Source: JANNMJ01 sp031397815 | GTDB taxonomy: Bacteria; Bacteroidota; Bacteroidia; Cytophagales; Hymenobacteraceae | Reading direction: 5' to 3' | DNA: 57,997 bases | Assembly (NCBI GenBank): GCA_031397815.1 | Contig: JANNMJ010000028.1 | Coordinates: forward strand, 1 to 57,997 | Shown: positions 50,845 through 57,997 of the stretch, one piece after another | How the letters are laid out: the number at the start of each line of letters is the position of its first letter | Numbering within the stretch: position 1 is the stretch's first letter | Notes under the pieces: generated by a model | The model's input: the letters and a program-made list of their open reading frames with translations, nothing else | Database searches by the model: none | Told to the model about the DNA's origin: nothing | Made by a program: the position numbers and the translations under genes

Positions 50845-51930
50845 ATGGCTGAAACTTCCGTAAAACCAGCTGCGCGCCGCGCCGCCAAAGCCGCCCCGGC
50901 CCCCAAAGCCAATGGGCAAGCCGCGCCTACCGCGTCGGCCACGGCTTCATTTGATAAAGACACCTACCTGCGCTGGTTCGAGCAAATGCTCCTGATGCGC
51001 CGCTTCGAGGAGAAAGCCGGGCAGTTGTACGGGCAGCAGAAGATCAAAGGTTTCTGCCACCTCTACATTGGTCAGGAAGCGTGCGTGGCGGGCGCCGTCA
51101 GCGCGACGAAGCCCGGCGATAAGTGGATTACCGCCTACCGCGACCACGCCCACCCGCTCGCACTCGGCACGTCGCCGGATGCCGTGATGGCGGAGCTGAT
51201 GGCGAAGGCCACCGGCTGCTCCAAGGGCAAAGGCGGCTCGATGCACATGTTCGATAAGAGCGTGGGCTTCCTCGGCGGCCACGGCATCGTGGGCGGACAA
51301 GTGCCGCTCGGTGCCGGTATCGCCTTCGCGGAGCAGTACAACGGGACTGATAACCTCTGCGTCTGCTATATGGGCGACGGCGCCGTGCGCCAGGGCGCGC
51401 TGCACGAAGCCTTCAACATGGCGATGCTGTGGAAGCTGCCGGTGATTTTCGTGATCGAAAACAACGGCTACGCGATGGGTACGTCGGTGAAGCGCTCGTC
51501 GAACGTGACGGAGCTTTATACCCTCGGCGAGAGCTACGATATGCCGTCGGAGCCAGTGAACGCGATGCGCTGCGAAGACGTCCACGCCGCCGTGGCCCGC
51601 GCCGCCGAGCGCGCCCGCTCGGGTAACGGCCCCACGCTCCTCGAATTCAAAACCTACCGCTACAAAGGGCACTCGATGAGCGACCCCGCGAAGTATCGCA
51701 CCAAGGACGAGCTGGAAGATTACCGTCAGCAAGACCCCATCGAGAACGTCCGCCAGACGATTCTGGAGCGCGGTTTCGCTACCGAAGAAGCCCTCGCCAC
51801 GATTGACGAACAAATCAAGGCGCGCGTGCAGCAGTCGGTGGAGTTTGCCGAAGCCTCGCCGTACCCCACGCCCGATGAGCTGTTCAAGGACGTGTACGTG
51901 CAGACCGACTACCCGTATATTCAGGACTAA
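50845..51930 (+). CDS. pdhA: Pyruvate dehydrogenase E1 component subunit alpha
   Basis: The 361-residue thiamine-diphosphate enzyme subunit decarboxylates pyruvate as an alpha2beta2 E1. The ThDP motif GDGAVRQGALHEAFNMAMLWKLPVIFVIENNGYAMGTS is present. YRDHAHPLALG, GKGGSMHMFD and the phosphorylation-loop-like YRYKGHSMSDPAKYR are also typical. An Ala/Lys/Pro-rich N-terminal extension (about 1-33) precedes the core. The beta subunit, E2 and E3 are not in the window. The TPR gene is 120 nt downstream. Confidence 0.95.
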   Translation: MAETSVKPAARRAAKAAPAPKANGQAAPTASATASFDKDTYLRWFEQMLLMRRFEEKAGQLYGQQKIKGFCHLYIGQEACVAGAVSATKPGDKWITAYRDHAHPLALGTSPDAVMAELMAKATGCSKGKGGSMHMFDKSVGFLGGHGIVGGQVPLGAGIAFAEQYNGTDNLCVCYMGDGAVRQGALHEAFNMAMLWKLPVIFVIENNGYAMGTSVKRSSNVTELYTLGESYDMPSEPVNAMRCEDVHAAVARAAERARSGNGPTLLEFKTYRYKGHSMSDPAKYRTKDELEDYRQQDPIENVRQTILERGFATEEALATIDEQIKARVQQSVEFAEASPYPTPDELFKDVYVQTDYPYIQD

Positions 51931-52050
51931 GCGCTCGGCGCCCCTCGCTTTTTTTCGATTTTCTTTATTTGATTCGGGAACGACTGGCTAACGCCGCGAA
52001 TTAGCTGATTTCCAGCCCGCTTCGTTCGTCTCTTTCCCCGCCACCCCGCA

Positions 52051-52932
52051 ATGGCCAAGTCCCAGAACTACGTTCCGCAGCGCCCAACCGGCCCGACGCC
52101 GAAGTCGATCCGTAACCAGACGCCCGAAGACCGTGCGCGCCTTGATAAGGAGCAGCAACAGCGCGACCCCAATTTCGGCGACCCCGAAGCGCAGGAAGCC
52201 GCCCGTGCCGCTGCCGAGTACGCCGCCGCCAACCCAACTGATCCGACGGTCGACGGCGGAACGTCGGTGCTCGAAGACGCCGACGTCTTGGCCGACCGCA
52301 TCGAGGCGTCGGAAGAATTCCTGCTTCGTAACCGCAACATGCTCCTCGGCGCCTTGGTGGCGGTGATTGCGGTGCTGGTCGGCGGATTCTTCTTCTGGCA
52401 ATACCGCGGCGGTCAGGACGAAACCGGTCAGGCGGCGATGTTCCCGGCGGTGAATTATTTCGAAGTCGATTCGCTCAAGCAAGCCCTCAACGGCGACGGT
52501 CAGAACCCCGGTCTGCTGAAAATCGCTGATGAGTATGGCTCGACCAAAGCCGGTAATCTGGCGCACTTCTACGCCGGTGTGGCGCTCCTGAAGCAAGGCA
52601 AATTCGCCGAAGCCGAAGAGCACCTCAGCAAGTTCTCGTCGGATGACTTGCTCCTGCAAGCCCGTGCCTACGCCCTGCAAGGCGACGCCGCGATGGAGCA
52701 AGGCAAGAAAGACCGCGCCGCCGAGCTGTACCTCAAAGCCGCTACCTACAAGGCCAACCCTTTCTTCTCGCCGCAATACCTGATGAAGGCCGCCGGTGCG
52801 CAGGAAAGCCTCAACCAGTACGCCGAGGCCGCCAAAACCTACGAGCGCATCCTGAACGACTATCCAACGTCGGCCGAAGCCAACGACGCCAAGCGCTACA
52901 GCGCCCGCGCGCAGGCGATGGCGGTTAAGTAA
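52051..52932 (+). CDS. Membrane-anchored tetratricopeptide repeat protein
   Basis: The 293-residue protein has a disordered cytoplasmic N-terminus rich in Pro/Gln/Ala (1-95) and one membrane helix (about 99-118: MLLGALVAVIAVLVGGFFFW). A periplasmic TPR-like helical domain follows (AHFYAGVALLKQGKFAEAEEHLSKF; QAGAYALQGDAAMEQGKKDRAAELY-type repeats; LNQYAEAAKTYERIL). The layout resembles YfgM-like proteins that help periplasmic folding, but identity of function is not shown. A hairpin follows the stop. Confidence 0.82.
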   Translation: MAKSQNYVPQRPTGPTPKSIRNQTPEDRARLDKEQQQRDPNFGDPEAQEAARAAAEYAAANPTDPTVDGGTSVLEDADVLADRIEASEEFLLRNRNMLLGALVAVIAVLVGGFFFWQYRGGQDETGQAAMFPAVNYFEVDSLKQALNGDGQNPGLLKIADEYGSTKAGNLAHFYAGVALLKQGKFAEAEEHLSKFSSDDLLLQARAYALQGDAAMEQGKKDRAAELYLKAATYKANPFFSPQYLMKAAGAQESLNQYAEAAKTYERILNDYPTSAEANDAKRYSARAQAMAVK

Positions 52933-52993
52933 GCTGGATAAGATTATCCGACCGGTGCCGTTTAGCGGTTACTGGGTAGGAACTTAATCAAAA

Positions 52994-53034
52994 GAGAACG
53001 GCCCGTTCTGCGTGATGCAGAGCGGGCCGTTCTC
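52994..53034. terminator. Hairpin after the TPR gene
   Basis: GAGAACGGCCCG (52994-53005) pairs exactly with 53023-53034, extended inward by TCTGC/GCAGA. It lies between converging genes. Confidence 0.75.
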
Positions 53035-53055
53035 GTGTGGTGCTTACGGGCTGTG

Positions 53056-53100
53056 TGCGGGCGGGCACAACGCCCGCCCCTACGTAGGTAGGGGCGGGGA
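53056..53100. repeat. GC-rich palindrome of the 8031-8140 type
   Basis: GCGGGCGGGC and CGCCCGCCC around ACAA, followed by CCTACGTAGG and GGGGCGGGG, form stacked palindromes. The same GGGCGGGC-type core occurs after the TonB-domain gene at 8031. Confidence 0.55.
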
Positions 53101-53110
53101 GGAGATTCCG

Positions 53111-54070
53111 CTAGTGCTGAATGACGAGCCGTTGGGTAAAGGTGCGTGAGGCCGTATGCACCCGCAGGACGTAGACGCCGGCGGGTAGGTCGCCGACGGG
53201 CAACGTCCAGCGGTTGGCTTGGGCGGGCACCGATTCGCGCTGCCACTGGCGGAGTGACTTACCGCTGAGGTCGCGTAGCTCTAAGCTGACGGCACCAGTG
53301 GCGCCGCTGGTGGCGGTGCTGGTAAGGGCAGACGCCGCGAGGGTAACGGTCACATCGGCAGTGGCGGGGTTCGGCACTAGCTGCAACATATTTTGCAGAT
53401 CGGCTTTGCGGCGGCGGGCCGCTATTTTGGCTTGTTGCTCGCGGATGAACTCATCGGCGGTTTGCGCGTGCTGACCGCGCCCAGCCGTCCGCGGGCGGTC
53501 GCAGGTGAGGAGGCGGTCGAAGTACTCATACTCCGTGATGGCGCTGTCGCGGAGGTCTTGCGTGTTCGCTAAAACACAATCCCAGTAATCGTAATACGAC
53601 TGGGTGACCGGGTTGACCTGCGCGCTCGCTTCGGCGAGCGTAGTGCGGGCGGCGTCCAGCTCGCCGCTGGCGTGGGCGGCCAGTGCCTTATCCATCAACA
53701 GGTAAAACACGGGGTTGTAGATGCCGCTATCGGGCTGTGTATCGCCGAGCTTGCGGTCGATGATCTGATCCAGAATGGCCCGGTTCGCGTAGTGCTGCGC
53801 TTTCACGCTGTCGTCGAGGCTGGCGGCGTAGATCTGGAGCATCGCGCTGTAAGCCTTTTCGAGCACCGCCGCTTCCTGCGCCGACGTATCGGCGAGCGGG
53901 TGGTTGAGGATGGCTTGCAGCATTTTCAGCGATAAAAAATCGCTGCCATTGGGGTCGTACTTCCGTTGGTACGACATTGCCAGAAGAACGGCGTGGTGCA
54001 GCGAATCGGCAGTGACGTATGCCGTGCTGATCGGCTCGCAAGTGGGGCAAGTTATGAGCTTGCCGTTCCC
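53111..54070 (-). pseudogene. Detached C-terminal part with T9SS sorting domain, in frame after a TAG
   Basis: The frame runs on without another stop from the TAG at 54071-54073 into this segment. It reads GNGKLITCPTCEPISTAY and then the ATG at 53977 (MSYQRKYDPNGSDF). A helical repeat-like region (LLMDKALAAHASGELDAARTTLAEASAQV) follows. The last ~85 residues form a T9SS type A sorting domain (LVPNPATADVTVTL, LPAGVYVLRVHTASRTFTQRLVIQH). If translated alone from 53977 (288 residues) it has no signal peptide. I infer that it is the 3' end of the large gene at 54071-57835, separated by a nonsense codon or joined by readthrough. Confidence 0.7.
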
Positions 54071-57000
54071 CTAGCAATCCATATTCACGTCCCGAATCGG
54101 GACAGCGCACGGGTCAATGTGGCAATAAGGCGATGAGCTTGGCGCCGGATCCACGAGCGCAATAGGAACGTATACACCCGGCGACGACCACATAATCGTC
54201 AGATTCGAAGGCGCCGTATTAGCCGTGTTCCAATGGTTTCCCGTCGCATCGAGTGAAGTTACGGTAGGCGGTGCCGATGAGGAGATGTACCCACTGATAC
54301 CCGGGTTGGCGGGGTCGCGGCCGACAAAGTCATTGTTGCCCTTGTCGAGATTAAGCGTTTGGATGTTGCTGACGGTGATATTATCACTGCTGAGCAGCGT
54401 AGGCCAGTTTGGCCCTGCGCCAATACCAGTGAACCCATTATCCACCACGCTCAGCTGGGCGCTATTGGATAAATCTAAGGTGCCTTGGTCACTCATCCAG
54501 ATGCCGTGCTCGTTGTGGAAAATGCCGCCGCATTCGCCCCGAAACGTACCGCCTGAAACCAGAACAGCATAAGTATTCAGCGTCATCGTAGGCTTTACCA
54601 GCCGCAGCGTGGCGCCGGGGCCTCCGTAGAAGCGGATGCCTTCGGTAAATCCTTTCACAGTAATATCCTGCGCCAGATTATCGGGGCTGGAAGTATTGTC
54701 CATTCTCCAGCCAAATTGACCGAGGCCAAGCGGAGTGCCGGTATTATCGAAGGTGCAATGGTCGAGCTGAAGCCCGCTGCCGGTTGAATGCAGCCCGTAC
54801 CAGCAATTAATGAATGATAGGTTCTTGTACGTAGGCACATTGCCGCTCGTGCTCAAGAAGGCCCGCAGCCCGGTGGTGGCGTTGACGAACTGGCAATCGC
54901 GGATGGTTTCGCGCCCGTAATTGCGCACCATGACCAACGCCCCGTAGTTCGATACTGCGTAAGGGTTTGCCGGCCGCACCGCCTGAAACTTGGTCTGCAC
55001 GAGCGCCACACGGGCATTGGCGCAATCGATGAAGGAGTTGTAGCCCATCTCCACTTTGCCGTCCTGGATGATGAAATCGAAATCATCCCAGTAGCTCGGT
55101 TTCAGGAAACGGTCTACTTCGATGACGGCGATGCAGTAGTCGGGGTCGGCGGGGAGAGGGCCGCTTAACACGAACCGGCCCGGCACATCGACGCCCGGTA
55201 CCCCCGTCTCGATCTGGATATTGCCGTGGCTATGGGCGTTGGCATCGTTGGGGAGCGCAAAGCGGGTATAACCCGAGCCAAGAGGCCGAAAAGAAGCGTT
55301 CGGCTTGATCACGAACTCGCCTTGCAGCTTCAGCTGCGAAGCCTTGTCGTTGAGCGTCAACGCAGCGTTGGGGTGAATCTCGATACGGGCGCCCGGCTCA
55401 ATCACCAGCTGCCCCGTGCCGAACACATTCGCCGTACCGTTGAGGATGAGCACCGACCCCGCCCGCATCCGCAGCGTAGAATAGCCGTTTATCACGAGCG
55501 TGCCGCCCGCCACATTCAACACCGACCCGCTCAGAAACTGCACCTCGGCCTTGTAACCGGTGGTGGCGGTAGCGCCGGGGGTGCCTAGCTCGAAGAGGCC
55601 GCCGGGTTTGATAACTACTTGCGCATCGCAGTTGTCGGTCTTGAGGATGAACGTACCGGGTTCGGGGAAAATTGGTACTACCCCAATTCCCGCATCACAT
55701 TTTAATCCATTACGATTTACATAAAGTACACCTCCTTGATTAATTTGTACAGAAGTAAGCGCACGATTGTAAGAGTCGGCTGTGTAATTGAATGTAGTAG
55801 CTAAATTCGGTGCACCTGGTTGGTTAACAGCGTAAGGAAGAGTAGTTAGTAGCCTGTTACCACTACCGTTGAGTTGAGCTAATATAAATGCACGATTGCT
55901 GGAAGTTATTTCTGTATGCAATTCATTATTGTTAGGGGCGTAATAAGCTTGAAAAGGTGTTTTTACAGGGTCAGGGTGATTTTCAAGAGGCAAAGCAATG
56001 TTTAAATTCCAAGTCAAAGGATCCTGCCCTATAGGTACCCTCACACCTAACGAGCTAGTAGAGGGAATGAAGCAGCTTCGGTCATATAGTGGCTGAATAT
56101 GACCTAGACCTAAGCCAAGTCCAAGATCGGCGCTTACCCACTGACGAAGATTTTTAAGGGTTTGAGTTTGTCCGCCAGGGGCACTATCGTAAGCTTTGGA
56201 AACGGTGATACCATTGTCTGCTGTATGGTACGAGCTATTCAAAAGACAATACGGTAAAGTCACAGCGGCACATGTTTTTGCGAACCACTTTGGTAGCTTA
56301 CCACTAAACATCGGTGTCCAAGGACCACCATTTGGCTGATCGGGCGCCGCCCACGCATTTGCACGGCAGACCAAATTGCCCCACGGAAGATTAAGTCGCC
56401 GATATTCCCAATTGACAATTTTAGCACTTGCGCCGAAAGGCTGACCAACAGCATTTTTCGAACCGTTCATCACAGCTACCCGCCGGAGCTGTTGCGGATA
56501 ACCTACAAACCCATTAGGGTCAGGTAAACCGATTGTGGCAAGAAGACTCAGAAATTGCTGCCGAAAGCAAGGGGCGCCGCCCCAAGTCGAGGCCTGTAAC
56601 AATTGACAAGCGGCGGGCGATTGTAGCGACATTTTCCCATCAATAACAGCTTGCTCATCGTGGACGTGTGCATAGAAAAAATCGATAAAATGCTGTAGAC
56701 CGATCGGCACATTGGCATCGACGTTCTGAGGAGAATCGAACGAGGTCCAAAGGCGGACACAATGTGGTTCAGCATTTTGTTCCATATGAGCCAATGCAAA
56801 GCGACTAACTAGCCCACCCATAGAAACGCCAGCCACTACGGTCTGCTCTACACGTTCAGGGTCATCGCGTAAGCGCCGAAGTAACTCAACGAGCAACATG
56901 GCGTTCTTCTGAATTAAATCAGCCCCCCACGTGTAATCGAGCAAAACGACATCATAACCAGCTGTTCGTAACTCATCGAGTAGAACGGGCATCTGAGCAA

Positions 57001-57835
57001 GCCATTGATAATCAGGGTTACCTTTTTTGTCAATTCCAACACCGGCAATCATCACATCCCATCCGAATTCTCCATTACCATACGTCTGGTTATCGTGCCA
57101 AATTTCTTTTCCGAAATCAATACCTTCAACTAATACGATAGGGCGGCGGACGTGTCCGGGATGTTGAGCACCCCACACCGGATCGGCATATCGAATGCTG
57201 TAGGTGCCACCGGTTTCCTGCCCAGGCAGACCTGAAAAATTGGAATTGTAGCAGTTTGGTAGAGGCATCACGTCCTGCGGATGGTCAACTAGATGCGTGG
57301 TAAACATTGTCTGGAAACCAGGCGCTTCGGTATGAGTGCGCAAAATGGTAAGGCTCGAAGCGGCACGTAATGTGTCGGAACCTAAGACTGCGCGTAGCCG
57401 AATAATTTTACGGCCCGTAGAACCATAGATGACGGCAGTAGTATCGCCTGCTGAGAGCGAATGCCAGCCACTGCCATCGCCAAAGTCGGCAGCGTAGACA
57501 TAGGTGTTGCCAGTATTACTGAGTAGGCTTTCTGTGCCAAAGTAGAACCGTACATTGGCAGTATAAGTAGCCGACCGTAAAGGTGTAAAAGCAAATAGTT
57601 GGTGCTCCCGATAAGGGCTTTCCCGGTGATTAGGTCCATCGGTCAACGTAGAATCGTTGACATTTGCCAAAAGCGCACTGTCGATTGCGTAAGGCTTGAT
57701 ACGCCCGTAGCGGAAATCGAGCACTGCTAACGGTATGGTCGTATGAGGGTCATTTGCAAATCTTTCTCGCAAATGAGCGATCCGTTCATACCCAGGAAGT
57801 GAATCGTAGGCAGCGTATTGAAGCTGGTTGCGCAA
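54071..57835 (-). pseudogene. Truncated alpha/beta-hydrolase plus beta-helix surface protein
   Basis: About 1254 residues are open. Residues about 230-480 form an alpha/beta-hydrolase domain (RRPIVLVEGIDFGKE, nucleophile elbow GVSMGG with Ser338, FDSPQ). Residues about 720-1200 look like a right-handed beta-helix (repeated short strands such as GSVLNVAGGTLVINGYSTLRMRAGSVLILNGTANVFG). There is no signal peptide: the first possible start is TTG 57835, and the frame stops at 57925 within sequence next to an IS30-like transposase start. The 3' end is TAG, after which the same frame encodes the expected T9SS tail. Both ends therefore look damaged. The half from 55670 up is AT-richer than the rest. 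Confidence 0.7.
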
Positions 57836-57997
57836 TTGTTCCCACCTCGATAAAGTGGGGCGGTGTCTAGGTGCTAGTGCATCAATTAGGGGCGAACATT
57901 TGCCCTTATGTCGTACACGCGATTAACCCATCCGGAGCGCGAGGAAATTGCGCTTGGCCTTGCTGCTGGCCGCACCAGCGCCCAGATTGGCTCCCTG
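57836..57997 (+). mobile_element. Left end of an IS30-like insertion sequence (partial)
   Basis: The plus-strand transposase-like start at 57908, preceded by about 70 non-coding bases, lies exactly where the hydrolase gene loses its 5' end. The element boundary was not resolved from the visible sequence; it must lie close to 57836-57860. The other end is outside the window. Confidence 0.6.
57908..57997 (+). CDS. IS30-family transposase, N-terminal part
   Basis: Only the first 30 residues are inside the window: MSYTRLTHPEREEIALG followed by LAAGRTSAQIGSL. This matches the N-terminal helix-turn-helix (HTH_38 type) of IS30-family transposases, which typically begin Y-x-x-L-T-x-x-E-R-E-E-I and continue G-x-S-x-x-x-I-A. 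The DDE catalytic domain lies beyond the window edge, so the family call rests on this short motif. Confidence 0.65.
   Translation, partial: MSYTRLTHPEREEIALGLAAGRTSAQIGSL

Noticed and set aside
1..57997. tRNA or rRNA genes
   Set aside because: I looked for T-loop/acceptor patterns and conserved rRNA segments and recognised none.

Overview
The window looks like a chromosomal segment of a member of the Bacteroidota, probably a GC-rich cytophagalean, and it appears to contain the chromosomal replication origin. The lineage is suggested by several features. There is a GldJ-type gliding/secretion lipoprotein, a PorP/SprF-type protein, and two proteins with C-terminal type IX secretion (T9SS) sorting domains. 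The gene order DUF4175 / ATPase / ybeY / mnmG / methyltransferase / Ig-like lipoprotein and the dciA-recF pair also fit. Several genes are preceded by TAnnTTTG promoter boxes of the Bacteroidota type. Hand-counted blocks of ordinary coding sequence are near 57-59% GC. I saw no rRNA, tRNA or CRISPR array.

Layout. 1-502: the 3' end of a T9SS cargo gene. 503-968: three stacked non-coding repeat elements, including nine 21-bp tandem copies. 969-4232: an OmpP1/FadL-like porin and a Gly/Tyr-rich lipoprotein, both on the minus strand. 4444-9625: proS, an ECF sigma factor with a membrane protein carrying a TonB C-terminal domain, and fumC. 9708-12321: a TetR regulator with an apparent operator, an SDR oxidoreductase, a diacylglycerol/undecaprenol kinase and a DinB-like protein. 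12559-18169: an AsmA-like protein, a PorP/SprF protein and gldJ. 18302-20317: comF, a small hypothetical gene and exonuclease III. 20396-30031: a very long membrane-anchored coiled-coil protein, an RsbW-like ATPase, ybeY, mnmG, a methyltransferase, a small membrane protein and an Ig-like lipoprotein.

30032-30468 has no gene. It holds a perfect DnaA box, at least six one-mismatch boxes and an AT-rich unwinding-like tract, so I read it as oriC; mnmG (gidA), a classic origin neighbour, lies just upstream. To the right come DUF4385, a hypothetical gene, a phosphate transporter, glyS, an MMPL transporter, ileS, lspA, a double-ATPase ABC protein, rnr, a polyprenyl diphosphate synthase and a rhomboid protease. 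At 47618-47653 a 36-bp perfect palindrome contains the exact ParB-binding parS consensus. A second 36-bp perfect palindrome with a parS-like core lies at 24865-24900. dciA (helicase loader) and recF follow at 49.0-50.7 kb, so oriC, parS, a helicase loader and recF lie within 26 kb.

50845-52932 holds pdhA and a TPR protein. 53111-57835 is a large T9SS-type hydrolase/beta-helix gene that looks broken twice. An in-frame TAG separates the main body from the secretion tail, and its 5' end is cut off beside what reads as the start of an IS30-family transposase, which runs out of the window.
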